This document shows, piece by piece, positions 42,078 to 52,104 of a stretch of DNA of 64,000 bases. This stretch comes from Lichenibacterium ramalinae. GTDB lineage: Bacteria > Pseudomonadota > Alphaproteobacteria > Rhizobiales > Beijerinckiaceae. The notes beneath the pieces were generated by a model. It saw only the letters and a list, made by a program, of their open reading frames with translations. It searched no databases and had not been told where the DNA came from. Position 1 is the stretch's first letter; each line of letters begins with the position of its first letter. The DNA is taken from NCBI RefSeq assembly GCF_004137085.1, contig NZ_QYBC01000021.1, positions 1 to 64,000 on the forward strand. Reading direction: 5' to 3'. Made by a program: the position numbers and the translations under genes.

Positions 42078-42468
42078 GATGTTCTCCTTCTGGAGCCCGC
42101 AGGACGGCGGACCCCGGCAAGCGCCCCTAGAACAGCGACTCGCCAACCCCGTCTTATAGACGGCCGAGGGCAGCGCCCGTATGGCCAATCGTCGACATGG
42201 CGAAGAATTAATGCGCCGTCGCCGCTGTCCGCGATGTCGGCCAACGCAGCGGAATCGAGGATCGATCCCGGGCGCGACGATCCGACGGGGCGACGCGCGA
42301 AAACGGCGCAGGACCGTCCGGGTCGCCTGCGCCGCACCTGTCGCCGGGAGGGGCCGGGGCCATCTGCCCCCGGCACCGCCGCATCCCGCGTGTGTCGCCC
42401 GGGCGCCGTCGTGTCCGACCGCGCCGCGACGGACCAGGCGAGCCGGTTCCGACGCTACGACGAGGGTC
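42078..42468. other. Intergenic region upstream of rpoH
   Basis: Holds the rpoH promoter and leader on the minus strand. A TATAAG (about 42154-42159, minus) inside a small palindrome CCGTCTTATAGACGG is a candidate -10, but no good -35 is visible. No convincing gene is seen. Confidence 0.4.
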
Positions 42469-42633
42469 TCAATGCCGGAGCTTGGCCATCTCGTCCTTGA
42501 GGCCGAGCTTCTTGCGCTTGAGTTCGGTCAACCTGACGGGGTCGGAGGCCGGGTGGGTCTTTTCCACCTCGATCTGCTTGTCGATCAGCTGGTGGCGCCG
42601 GCTCAATTCAGCGATATGGCCCTGCAAGGACAT
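42469..42633 (-). CDS. DUF465 (YdcH-like) protein, 54 aa
   Basis: Whole protein is the DUF465 helical hairpin: MSLQGHIAELSRRHQLIDKQ, then HPASDPVRLTELKRKKLGLK and DEMAKLRH. The motif HP-x-D-x-x-x-L-x-x-L-K-x-x-L-x-x-K-D is the family signature. Such proteins are very common in alphaproteobacteria, soluble, and of unknown function. The ATG at 42633 (GGGAG 6 bases upstream) fits the family start. Monocistronic. Confidence 0.88.
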   Translation of the reverse strand: MSLQGHIAELSRRHQLIDKQIEVEKTHPASDPVRLTELKRKKLGLKDEMAKLRH

Positions 42634-42858
42634 CCTGAACTCCCTGTTCGATCGCGCGACATGACGGCGCGACGACGGAAGAATGACACGGCGGCGACAC
42701 CGCACAAGATGCCCGGCGCCGCCGCGACTTCACATCTGCGCGATCTGTGCCGCCAGCCTTGACGCCCGGTGCATGTCACCGTTCGGAAGCGACCCGTCCG
42801 GCGCGCCGGGGGATCGCGCCGGGCCCGGGACCGGTGAGCGGATCGACGCGTCGGCGGC

Positions 42859-44154
<1,296 letters not shown>

Positions 44155-44209
44155 GTGTCCTCGCTCCGGGCCGGCGCGGCGATGCGCGCGCCCTGTCTGT
44201 TGCCGGCGA

Positions 44210-44395
44210 TCAGCCCTCGGGCACGGGGTCGGGAGCGCGCGGCGGCTCGCGCCGAGCTTCGTCCCGCGCCCTGGTCTGGGCCTTGCGGCGCTTGAGGTTG
44301 GCGCGCAGCGCTTCCGCGCGCCGGTCGAGCCTGGCGCGGTCGGCGGGGACGACCGGCGGCCTGCCCGCGTCCTCGTCCTCTCCGGCCGAACCCAT
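44210..44395 (-). CDS. Small basic protein upstream of murA, 61 aa
   Basis: Begins [20 protein letters not shown] and has a basic helical centre ([20 protein letters not shown]). GGAGG 4 bases before the ATG sets the start. Short basic proteins in this place, ahead of murA, occur in related genomes and carry no function. Soluble, Arg-rich, possibly nucleic-acid-binding. It ends 55 bases from murA, so one transcript is likely. Confidence 0.7.
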   Translation of the reverse strand: MGSAGEDEDAGRPPVVPADRARLDRRAEALRANLKRRKAQTRARDEARREPPRAPDPVPEG

Positions 44396-44593
44396 GCCGC
44401 CTCCGTCGCGTGCCGCCCCGCCCCGCGGGGCGCGGCGAGCCGTCATAGGCGGTCGCGGCAGAGGCGGCAAGCAGAGGCGGCGAGGAGGAGCGGCGACCAG
44501 AGGGAGCGCGGTGGCTGCCCACGGTGGCTGCCACGGGCTCCGATCTGTCCTAAAGCTCCGCCGGGCTCGATCGGGGCCGGAGCGAGGACCGCC

Positions 44594-45283
44594 ATGGTAC
44601 CCTGGGAACTCATCGACACCGCCACGGTGCCCGGCGGGGGCGGCGAGATGCGCCTCATGCGCCGCGGCCACGAGTTCATCATCTGGCTCGGCCCCATCGC
44701 CCTCATGGGGAGCCGGGCCGGCCAGTCCGAAGAGGTGCTGGCACGGCTCGGCTGCGCCGGTGCCGCGGGCGCGGCGGCGCCCCGCGTGCTCATCGGTGGC
44801 CTCGGCATGGGGTTCACGCTGCGCGAAACCCTCAAGCTGCTCGGGCCCGGCGCGGCCGTGACGGTGGCGGAACTCGTGCCGGCCGTGGTCGCCTGGGCGC
44901 GCGGGCCGCTCGCCGCCGTCCATGCCGGCAGCCTCGACGACCCCCGCGTCGCCATCCACGAGGGCGACGTCGGGGCGCTGATCCGCCGGGCGGCGGCGGG
45001 TGGCGCCGCCCCCCGCTACGACGCGGTGCTGCTCGACGTCGACAATGGCCCCGACGGGCTGACGCGCCAGGGCAACGACGCGCTCTACACGGCCCGCGGC
45101 CTCGACGCGGCCTTCGCGGCGCTGCGGCCGGGCGGGACGCTCGCCGTCTGGGCCTCGGAACCCGACGAGCGCTTCACGGCGCGGCTGAAGCGCGCCGGCT
45201 TCGCCGTGGACGTCGCCACGCCCCGCGCCCACGGCAAGCGCGGCATCCGGCATGTGGTGTGGGTGGCGCGGCGCGGGAGTTAG
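44594..45283 (+). CDS. Spermidine-synthase-like methyltransferase-fold protein, 229 aa
   Basis: Rossmann-type fold of the spermidine synthase/SAM group: motif I PRVLIGGLGMGFTLRETLK, AAVTVAELVPAVVAWARGPL (acidic ribose loop), DDPRVAIHEGDV, and DAVLLDVDNGPDGL in place of the canonical D-x-x-D aminopropyl site. The usual Asp pair for putrescine binding is not clearly kept. It is therefore a homologue of unclear reaction rather than a proven polyamine synthase. Monocistronic. The lower-G+C islet starts right after it. Confidence 0.8.
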   Translation: MVPWELIDTATVPGGGGEMRLMRRGHEFIIWLGPIALMGSRAGQSEEVLARLGCAGAAGAAAPRVLIGGLGMGFTLRETLKLLGPGAAVTVAELVPAVVAWARGPLAAVHAGSLDDPRVAIHEGDVGALIRRAAAGGAAPRYDAVLLDVDNGPDGLTRQGNDALYTARGLDAAFAALRPGGTLAVWASEPDERFTARLKRAGFAVDVATPRAHGKRGIRHVVWVARRGS

Positions 45284-45482
45284 AGGTCGAACGCGATGGG
45301 CCGGACCGTGCCGTAGGCCGAGTTGGGGAGGGAACTGGCTCGACGTGCTGCAGCAGTTGTCCGGCGCGCTTCCCCCGATTGATCGGATGGGCGAGATGGC
45401 CACAACCTCGGTGCCTACATCGGTGACTGGAGGTCGCCGAATTGCTACTGCGGCTATGGATGGGCGACTTTGGAAGGCAGCC

Positions 45483-45931
45483 ATGGGCGACGCAATCGAC
45501 AATGAGTTCGCGCTGCCGTTTCCGATCGAATTTCTCATCCAGAAGACGCCCGTTCGTTCCAGTCCAAGAACGCGCAAGCGAAAGAGCAATGGAAGCTGGT
45601 GGTGCGGCAGGCGGCAAAGGATTGCATCGATGCGCAACGCGAATTCACCTGGCTCGATGACCGTCCACTCGCCGCAAAGATACTCTACTTCGCCCCTGCT
45701 CCCATGGATGGAGACGTCGACAATATCGTCAAGCTCATTCTTGATGGCATGTTGCAAATCGTGTATCGGAACGACAGAGTCGTGGAGCGCGTCCTTGTTC
45801 AAAAAATAGAACCGGGCATGATCGTCGAGTTCGCGTCGATCACGGACAAACTGGAAGAGGCGGTCGAAACCGAGCATCCGGTCGTCTACATCAGGATCGA
45901 CGATGATCTGAGTTGGAGGGAAATCACGTGA
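45483..45931 (+). pseudogene. RusA-like Holliday-junction resolvase, frameshifted
   Basis: Reads as one RusA-family protein broken by a single missing base. The first 24 codons from the ATG at 45483 (GGAAGG upstream) give MGDAIDNEFALPFPIEFLIQ then KTPV. The homology then continues one base out of frame from about 45557: FQSKNAQAKEQWKLVVRQAA, and PMDGDVDNIVKLILDGM with the acidic metal ligands of RusA. The break falls at 45552-45556. It could be a real mutation or a sequencing slip. RusA cuts four-way junctions. The gene overlaps the next by GTGA and has a lower G+C content than its surroundings, suggesting transfer. Confidence 0.75.
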
Positions 45932-46611
45932 CGTATCGATTCTCCTCTGCAGAGGAGTCCTCCACCCAGATCGCCGATCTCATGGATCGACTGCAGAAGG
46001 ACGCTGAAAAGCGAGGCTGGACCTTTTACATCCGGCCGCCATCGGAGGTGATACCTGAGTTCCTCGAAGGCTACCGTCCCGATGCACTTGGCATCGGCCC
46101 AGGTGGCGGAGTCGTCATCGAGATCAAAGCGCGTGGGCACGACCTGCAGAGAGAGAGCTTGGCCAAACTGGCGAAGTTGGTCGAGTCCCAGCAGGGCTGG
46201 AGCTTCCGATTCTTCTACGTATCGCCATCCCCGGAACCCAAGTCGGACTCATCGACTGCAACGGCGGTCGAACTCGCGTCCGGCCTAGCGGAGGCTCGGG
46301 TGTTGCTGGAGACCGGCCACGAGCGAGCAGCACTGGTGATCGCATGGTCGCTCTTGGAAGCGCTGGCTCGGCGGGTCGCTCCTCAGCAGGAGAAGGACCT
46401 CCTGCGCCCTTTGTCGCCGGCTCAAGCCGTTCAGAGACTGGCCGAGATGGGGTACCTGGAAGAGAACGATGCTCGGAGGCTCCGGGAGCTGACGAACCTG
46501 AGACATGCCGTGGTTCATGGCGGTCTCAGCACGGCCGTACCGCCCGACGACGTCGCTCGGCTCATCCATGATCTGGAGGACATCACGGCCCACCTCGACG
46601 AGGCCGCGTGA
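45928..46611 (+). CDS. PD-(D/E)XK nuclease-HEPN fusion protein, 227 aa
   Basis: GTG start (GGAGGG 8-13 bases upstream) inside the stop of the RusA-like gene. Residues 20-105 fit a PD-(D/E)XK nuclease: Pro51-Asp52 in YRPDALGIGPGGGVVIEIKA, with Glu65-x-Lys67. Residues 120-225 are a HEPN-type helical domain with GHERAALVIAWSLLEALARR and the RNase-like R-x4-H motif Arg192-HAVV-His197 (LTNLRHAVVHGGLS). Fusing a DNA-nuclease fold and an RNase-type HEPN domain suggests a defence or toxin role, which is inference. Lower G+C than all neighbours. I do not know a named system of this exact make-up. Confidence 0.75.
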   Translation: MTYRFSSAEESSTQIADLMDRLQKDAEKRGWTFYIRPPSEVIPEFLEGYRPDALGIGPGGGVVIEIKARGHDLQRESLAKLAKLVESQQGWSFRFFYVSPSPEPKSDSSTATAVELASGLAEARVLLETGHERAALVIAWSLLEALARRVAPQQEKDLLRPLSPAQAVQRLAEMGYLEENDARRLRELTNLRHAVVHGGLSTAVPPDDVARLIHDLEDITAHLDEAA

Positions 46612-46675
46612 CTCCCGCATCGCCCCGATAGAGCAGGCCGGCCCTGCGGGTGGGACGCGCGCCCGGCGCGGCACC

Positions 46676-48427
46676 TTACGGCGCCGCGAGCACGAGATGC
46701 GTGATGCTGTAGCCCGGGATGGTGACCGACCCCCCGAGGGCGGCATGCGCCACCGCCACGGGTTGCGCCGACGCGGTGTTCTTCTGGCCCGGGTCGCCGT
46801 TCGTCGGCGCCAGCGTGTCGACCGACAGCGGCGTCGACACGACCTGCCCGTCCACGGCGAGCGTGAGGAGCTTGGGGCTGTCGCCCTTGTTGGTGACGAG
46901 GACGTGAAGGCTCCCGTCCCGGCCGTGGTAGGCCTGCGCGAAGACGGCCGGCAGGGTGGCGGTGCGGGTCGGCACCGTGCCGGTCGCGCCCGTGACGGTC
47001 GTGCCGTAGGTCATGTCGCTCGCGTTGACGGCGGCATCGGCGAGGCCGAGCGCCAACACCTGCACGGTGTAGAACAACCCCTGGATGCGGCCGGTGGTGT
47101 CCAGCGTCTGCCCGGACTGTCCGGCCGCGGTCAGCTCGGACTTCCAGTCGCCGGTCCCGTCGATCGCGGCGCGGGGCAACCCGATGCCGTCGCTGGATGA
47201 GAACAGTTCGTGCAGCATCACGTCGGCGACTTCGCCGTAGCGGGACATGCGGGCCACGTATTCGGCCGTGAACACGCCGCCGTAGACGCTGCCCTGGATG
47301 GTGCGGTCGTTCAGCGTGGTGTCGAATTCGGTCACCAGCAGCCGCTTGCCGGCGCTCCAATTGGCGGCCCGGTAGGCGGCGATGAACGGGTCGGTGCCGA
47401 TGGCGAGGGCGTCGTTGGCGTAGGCCCGCTTCTGGCCGAAGTCGTCGCCGTCGGACTCGGGCGGATAGAAGTGGTAGGCCACGGCATCCCACCACGCGCC
47501 ATGCGCCTGCGTGTAGGCGGCGAGGTCGGCCATCCACGTCCGGTTCCGGCTGGACCCGTCGGCCGCGTAGCCGCCACCGATCGCCACGACGGCGCGGGCG
47601 GGGTCGAGGCCGGCCGCGGCGAAGCCGCGCTTGAGGGCGTCGCGGTAGGGCTTCATCTTGGTGAGGTAGTCGCCCCCGTCCGCGTAGGGGCCGCTCACGG
47701 GCGGCGATCCCGCCGGCAGGACGATCGGTCCCGCCGAGCCCGGGATCTGGAGGAAGTAGGGCTCGTTGACGAGTTCGAAGGCCACCACGGGCAGGCGGCG
47801 ATGCGCCACGGCGAAGGCCAGCCGCTCCGCGGACGCCACCGTGTCGGTGGTGGCGTTGACCACCACGACGAACGGCGCTCCGAGCGCGGTGGCGAAACCC
47901 GCGAAGCCGCTGGACCGGTCCCCGAGCGGATTGCCGCCCTTGCCGGCGAGGATCGGCTGCAGGTCGGATACGGCCCGGGCGATCTGCTTGTTGAACGGAG
48001 CCGTGGGGTCCTGCGCGTAGACGTCCCGCAGGATGTCGATCGGGGTCGGCACGCCCGGACGCCCCCGCGACGTGGCGGAGCCCTCGGGCGACGGGATGAG
48101 CCCGGTCTGCCAATCGAAGACGTCGTTCACGGTGCCGCCCGGCCAGCGCAGGATGCCGGGCTGCAGGGGCTTGACGAAGGCGCGCACGGCGGCGTCGCCG
48201 AACTCCACAGGCGTGTCGGGCGAGGAAATGTTGGCGCCGCTGAAATGCGGCGCCAGGGGGACGAAGCTGGTCCGGTCGACCGCGACCGTCACCGATTGCG
48301 CCCGCGCCGCCGAGGCCCCGGCGACGAGGAGCAGCGTCAGCGTCGACGACCGCAGGAGCCGCAGGGTCCGGGGCCGCAGTTCGCCGCCGGCAGCGTCGCC
48401 GCTCCGGTGAATGACCGTCCGCATCAT
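46676..48427 (-). CDS. Secreted glycoside hydrolase, clan GH-A type, 583 aa
   Basis: Signal peptide at residues 1-45 (RSSTLTLLLVAGASAARAQ). A TIM-barrel hydrolase follows, with the acid/base Glu222 in VAFELVNEPYFLQI and a candidate nucleophile Glu367 in KRLLVTEFDTTLND. A C-terminal beta domain holds SLHVLVTNKGDSPKLLTLAV. The layout (LRWPGGTVNDVFDWQTG, NEP, then late beta sandwich) matches GH79/GH51/GH30-like enzymes acting on glucuronides, arabinosides or glucans. The exact family is not decided. Extracellular or periplasmic. Single gene between the islet and the second Emr operon. Confidence 0.78.
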   Translation of the reverse strand: MMRTVIHRSGDAAGGELRPRTLRLLRSSTLTLLLVAGASAARAQSVTVAVDRTSFVPLAPHFSGANISSPDTPVEFGDAAVRAFVKPLQPGILRWPGGTVNDVFDWQTGLIPSPEGSATSRGRPGVPTPIDILRDVYAQDPTAPFNKQIARAVSDLQPILAGKGGNPLGDRSSGFAGFATALGAPFVVVVNATTDTVASAERLAFAVAHRRLPVVAFELVNEPYFLQIPGSAGPIVLPAGSPPVSGPYADGGDYLTKMKPYRDALKRGFAAAGLDPARAVVAIGGGYAADGSSRNRTWMADLAAYTQAHGAWWDAVAYHFYPPESDGDDFGQKRAYANDALAIGTDPFIAAYRAANWSAGKRLLVTEFDTTLNDRTIQGSVYGGVFTAEYVARMSRYGEVADVMLHELFSSSDGIGLPRAAIDGTGDWKSELTAAGQSGQTLDTTGRIQGLFYTVQVLALGLADAAVNASDMTYGTTVTGATGTVPTRTATLPAVFAQAYHGRDGSLHVLVTNKGDSPKLLTLAVDGQVVSTPLSVDTLAPTNGDPGQKNTASAQPVAVAHAALGGSVTIPGYSITHLVLAAP

Positions 48428-48535
48428 GGTTTCACCGAAGCGCCGTCCCCATCGATGGCTTCGGGATGTCGCAAATTCCGCCGTCGCCTGCAAACCGTCG
48501 CGCCACCCGGGGCGAGCGCCGGGCGGGACGCCGCC

Positions 48536-50167
48536 TCACTCCATCACGGCCGAATGGTCGACGGCGACCGGGCCGGCGGCCTTCTTCAGCAGGAAGACCA
48601 ATGGCATGGCGGCCACCGCCATGATCATCAGGAGCCGGAAGTCGTCCATGTAGGCGATCATCGTCGCCTGGGTGGTGACGACGCCGTCGAGCGCGGCGCG
48701 GCCATGGGCCGTGTAGGGGCTGAGCATGCGGGCGATGGCCGGCAGGTGGACCATGGGGTTGAAGGCCGTCACGTAGCCGGCGATGTCGGCGTGGTTGGCC
48801 TGGACGTTCTCGGCCAGCAGCGCCGTCACGACCGAGATGCCGACCGAGGAGCCGATGTTGCGCGACAGGTTGTAGAGGCCCGTGCCGTCCTGGCGCTGCG
48901 CCGACGACAGGGTCGAGAAGGTCACGACCGACAGCGGCACGAAGAGGAAGCCCAGGCCCGCCCCCTGCACGAAGCCGGTCTCGACGATGCGCATCTCGGA
49001 CACGTCGCGCGTCCAGCCCGTCATGTCGTTCATGGCCCAGGCGGTGAGGACGAGGCCCGCCAGCAGCAGCCAGCGCACCTCGATCCGGCCGATCAGCTTG
49101 CCGACCAGGAACATGCTGGCCATCGTGCCGATGCCGCGCGGGCCCATGACGAGGCCCGCCGTGACGATGGGGTAGTCCATCAGCGTCTGCAGGTAGGGCG
49201 TCATCAGCGCCATCGAGGCGAGATAGGTGATGCCGACGACGAAGATGAAGACGATGCCGACGGTGAAGTTGCGGTCGAGGAACAGCCGCGGGTCGACGAA
49301 GGGCTTCTTCGCCGTGAAGGTGTGGACCAGGAAGACGTAGAAGGCGCAGGCGCAGACCAGCGCCTCGATCTGGATCTCGCCGGACGAGAACCAGTCGAGC
49401 TGCTCGCCCCGGTCGAGGAAGATCTGCAGCGACGCGATGGTGAGGCTCAGCGCGCCGAACCCCGTCCAGTCGAGCCGGGCCAGGGCGTCGCGCTTCGTCT
49501 CGGTCACGAAGGCCGAGATGCCGGCGAAGGCGACGGCGCCGATGCCGAGGTTGATGTAGAACACCCAGCGCCAGGAGATGTTGTCGGTGAGCCAGCCGCC
49601 GATCACCGGGCCCAGCACCGGCCCCACCATGATGGACACGCCGAACACCGCCATGGCGGAGCCGCGCTCCTCGGGCGTGTAGATGTCGAGCAGGATGGAC
49701 TGGGCCAGCGGCACCAGGGCGGCGCCGAACATACCCTGCAGCAGGCGGAATCCCACGATCTCGACCAGCGACTGCGCGATGCCGCACAGGATCGACGCCA
49801 CCACGAACCCCGCCACCGAGATGAGCAGCACGCGCTTGCGGCCGAACCGGTTGGCGAAATAGCCCGCCGCCGGCGTCATGATGGCGGCGGCCGTGATGTA
49901 GGAGGTGAGGACCCAGTTGATCTGGTCGGAGGAGGCCGAGACGCTGCCCTGGATGTAGGGCAGCGCGACGTTGGCGATGGTGGTGTCGAGCGCCTGCATC
50001 ACCACGGCGAGGATGACGCAGGCCGTGATGGCGCCGCGGTTGGCGACGGCCGGCCCGGCCTGGGCTTGGGGCGAGGGCGCGGCGGCGGCCGGGGAAGCGA
50101 TGGGCTCGACGAGCTCGTCCGGCGCCGGCGCGCCGCGCGCGACGCCGGCGATGGCGGCACTAGACAT
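48536..50167 (-). CDS. emrB: EmrB-type DHA2 exporter, second copy, 543 aa
   Basis: Fourteen-helix DHA2 antiporter: MQALDTTIANVALPYIQGSV (helix 1), GYFANRFGRKRVLLISVAG (loop 2-3) and VGPVLGPVIGGWLTDNISWR (motif C). Sequence differs clearly from the emrB at 30476, so it is a separate system. ATG overlaps the emrA stop by 8 bases. Operon order is marR-emrA-emrB, with no outer-membrane factor following. It may borrow the channel of the other system. Confidence 0.92.
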   Translation of the reverse strand: MSSAAIAGVARGAPAPDELVEPIASPAAAAPSPQAQAGPAVANRGAITACVILAVVMQALDTTIANVALPYIQGSVSASSDQINWVLTSYITAAAIMTPAAGYFANRFGRKRVLLISVAGFVVASILCGIAQSLVEIVGFRLLQGMFGAALVPLAQSILLDIYTPEERGSAMAVFGVSIMVGPVLGPVIGGWLTDNISWRWVFYINLGIGAVAFAGISAFVTETKRDALARLDWTGFGALSLTIASLQIFLDRGEQLDWFSSGEIQIEALVCACAFYVFLVHTFTAKKPFVDPRLFLDRNFTVGIVFIFVVGITYLASMALMTPYLQTLMDYPIVTAGLVMGPRGIGTMASMFLVGKLIGRIEVRWLLLAGLVLTAWAMNDMTGWTRDVSEMRIVETGFVQGAGLGFLFVPLSVVTFSTLSSAQRQDGTGLYNLSRNIGSSVGISVVTALLAENVQANHADIAGYVTAFNPMVHLPAIARMLSPYTAHGRAALDGVVTTQATMIAYMDDFRLLMIMAVAAMPLVFLLKKAAGPVAVDHSAVME

Positions 50168-51452
50168 GGAAGCGCTCCCGCAGCGCCGCCACCTCGGCCC
50201 GCGCCCAGTCCACCGCATGCTGGATCGAGGTCGGCACGCCGCGGGCGTGGCCGGTCTCGACATCCACCACCGCGCTCATGCCGACGCGCAGCGGCGGCTT
50301 GTCGGGGTCGAGCGCGACGCGCACCCGCATGGGGATGCGCTGCACCACCTTCACCCAATTGCCCGTGGTGTTCTGGGCCGGCAGCAGCGAGAAGGACGAG
50401 CCCGAGGCCGGGCTGATGCTCTCCACCGTGCCGTGCCAGGCGACGTCCGGGTAGGTGTCGACCGTCACGGTCGCGGCCTGGCCGGGCTTGACGTAGGTGA
50501 GCTCGGTCTCCTTGGGGCTCGCCTCGATCCAGATCTCGCGGTCGGAGATCAGGCTGAAGCCGGCCTGCGAGGCCTTGAGGTAGGCGCCGACCTGCAGGGC
50601 GTCGACGTTGGTGACGACGCCCGGGAACGGCGCCCGCACCACGGTGTCGGCGAGGTCGCGGCGGGCCTCGTCGACGGCGGATTCGGCCTGGAGGTAGAAG
50701 GGGTTCCGCTCCGCCGGCTGGTCCGCGTCGTTGCCGAGCTGGGCCAGCATGGACTGGGCCTGCGACTGCGCCACGGCGACGCGCTGCTGGGTCGCCGTCA
50801 CGTCGTGCTCGGCCTGGTCGAAGGCCGCCTTGGACGCGTAGTTGTTGGACAGGAGGTCCTGCTGGCGCTTGAAGGTCGCCTGGTAGAACGGCACGTCGGC
50901 CTGGGCCTGGGCGATCTGCGACAAGGACTGCTTGTAGCTCGCCTGCAGCGTCAGCACCTGGTTGCGCACCGTGCCGAGCTGCGCCTCCGCGCCCTCGAGC
51001 GCGATGCGGAAGCTGTCGGGCTTGAGGCGGAACAGGACCTGCCCCTTCTCGACGTGCTGGTTGTCGTGAACCTCGATCGCCGCCACCGTGCCCGATACGT
51101 CGGTCGACACGCCGAGCGAACGGGCCTGGACGTAGGCATTGTCGGTCGACATCACCTGCCCGCCCGTCACGTAGTCGTAGCCGCCCACCACCAGCGCCAC
51201 CGGCAGCAGGGCGAAGAGCAGCGGGCGCAGGACGCGCCGCTTGGCGCGGGGCGGCGGCTCGACGGGTGCGGCAGGGGCGACGGGCGAGGCAGGGGCGCTC
51301 GCCGGGATGGCCGACGGGCTCGCCGGGGCCGGCCCGGGCGGGAGGCGCGGCGCAACGCGTTCGCGCGCCGCCGGCGCGGCCTCGTCGTGGTCGTCGCGGC
51401 GCTCGAACGCCTCGGCGTCGGAGAACTCGCGCGCGGATGTGCCGTCAACCAT
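50160..51452 (-). CDS. emrA: EmrA-type membrane-fusion adaptor, second copy, 430 aa
   Basis: Cytoplasmic N-terminal tail of about 70 residues, Pro/Ala-rich. One membrane helix (LRPLLFALLPVALVVGGYDY), then VSTDVSGTVAAIEVHDNQHV (lipoyl-like half), a coiled-coil hairpin, and WIEASPKETELTYVKPGQAA (barrel). It bridges EmrB2 to an outer-membrane channel. Start overlaps the MarR stop by 8 bases, so all three genes are translated as a unit. Confidence 0.92.
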   Translation of the reverse strand: MVDGTSAREFSDAEAFERRDDHDEAAPAARERVAPRLPPGPAPASPSAIPASAPASPVAPAAPVEPPPRAKRRVLRPLLFALLPVALVVGGYDYVTGGQVMSTDNAYVQARSLGVSTDVSGTVAAIEVHDNQHVEKGQVLFRLKPDSFRIALEGAEAQLGTVRNQVLTLQASYKQSLSQIAQAQADVPFYQATFKRQQDLLSNNYASKAAFDQAEHDVTATQQRVAVAQSQAQSMLAQLGNDADQPAERNPFYLQAESAVDEARRDLADTVVRAPFPGVVTNVDALQVGAYLKASQAGFSLISDREIWIEASPKETELTYVKPGQAATVTVDTYPDVAWHGTVESISPASGSSFSLLPAQNTTGNWVKVVQRIPMRVRVALDPDKPPLRVGMSAVVDVETGHARGVPTSIQHAVDWARAEVAALRERFHV

Positions 51453-51912
51453 GCTGGGCCTCGTCGTCGACCGCCGGCTTGGCGCAGGCGTCGACCAGGT
51501 TGGTCTTGAGAAGCGAAAGGGTGCGGATCAGGGCATCACGCTCGGGCGCATCGATTCCCGCCAGCGCCTCGGCCCGCGTCTGCTCGCCGATGTCCTGCAG
51601 CAGGGCGAGGCTCGGATGCGCGTCGGGCGTGAGGAACAGCTGCCAGCAGCGGCGATCGCCGTCCTTCTGGCGGCGTTCGACGAGGCCGCGGGCCTGGAGC
51701 TTGTCGAGGATGCGCACCAGCGAGATGGGTTCGACTTCGAGGATCTCGGCGAGCCCCGCCTGGTTGATGCCCTCGTTGCGGCTGAGATGCAGCAGCACCT
51801 GCCACTGCGCCCGCGTGAAGCCGAGGGCGGCCGCGCGCTGCTCGAACCGCCGACGCATCAGCCGCGCCACGTCGTGCAGGAGGAAGCCGACCGGGGAGGA
51901 AGGGAAGTTCAT
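51445..51912 (-). CDS. MarR-family repressor of the second Emr system, 155 aa
   Basis: MarR winged-helix dimer: HDVARLMRRRFEQRAAALGF, then TRAQWQVLLHLSRNEGINQA, GLAEILEVEPISLVRILDKL, and the wing RGLVERRQKDGDRRCWQLF. The conserved D-x-R of the wing (DGDRR) is present. First gene of marR-emrA-emrB and just downstream of the palindrome at 51977-51998, as in the E. coli mprA-emrAB locus. It should repress the operon until an inducing compound binds. Confidence 0.9.
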   Translation of the reverse strand: MNFPSSPVGFLLHDVARLMRRRFEQRAAALGFTRAQWQVLLHLSRNEGINQAGLAEILEVEPISLVRILDKLQARGLVERRQKDGDRRCWQLFLTPDAHPSLALLQDIGEQTRAEALAGIDAPERDALIRTLSLLKTNLVDACAKPAVDDEAQHG

Positions 51913-51976
51913 GCGTGGGCGGCTCGGGGTAGGCGTTTCGAAGGACGTTTCTCGACATCGAGATCGTGACACATAC

Positions 51977-51998
51977 GATCATAGACATGCTTATGATC
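51977..51998. promoter_or_regulatory. MarR operator upstream of the second Emr operon
   Basis: Inverted repeat GATCATA-(8 bases)-TATGATC with perfect 7-base arms, 65 bases upstream of the marR start, in an AT-rich patch. Spacing and symmetry suit a MarR dimer. A divergent gene (52105 plus) shares this region and may also be controlled. Confidence 0.7.
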
Positions 51999-52104
51999 TG
52001 CATGTAGCGGTTCTCGCCGGGTGGGACAAGGCGGAGGCGGCCGGCGGGGGCCTGCCATGACGAGGCGGCATGGAACGGCGGGCCGGACAGCGAAGGAGAA
52101 TGGG

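Noticed and set aside
42150-42164. Small palindrome with TATAAG upstream of rpoH as promoter or operator
   Set aside because: No matching -35 element and only six-base arms. Kept only as a remark in the intergenic entry.
39543-42500. 985-codon open frame on the plus strand
   Set aside because: Crosses the sulfotransferase fusion out of frame and runs antisense through rpoH. Noise-like translation.
47210-50416. 1068-codon open frame on the plus strand
   Set aside because: Lies antisense to the glycoside hydrolase and emrB genes. His/Arg/Asp/Gly-rich translation is the known mirror artefact of high-G+C coding sequence.
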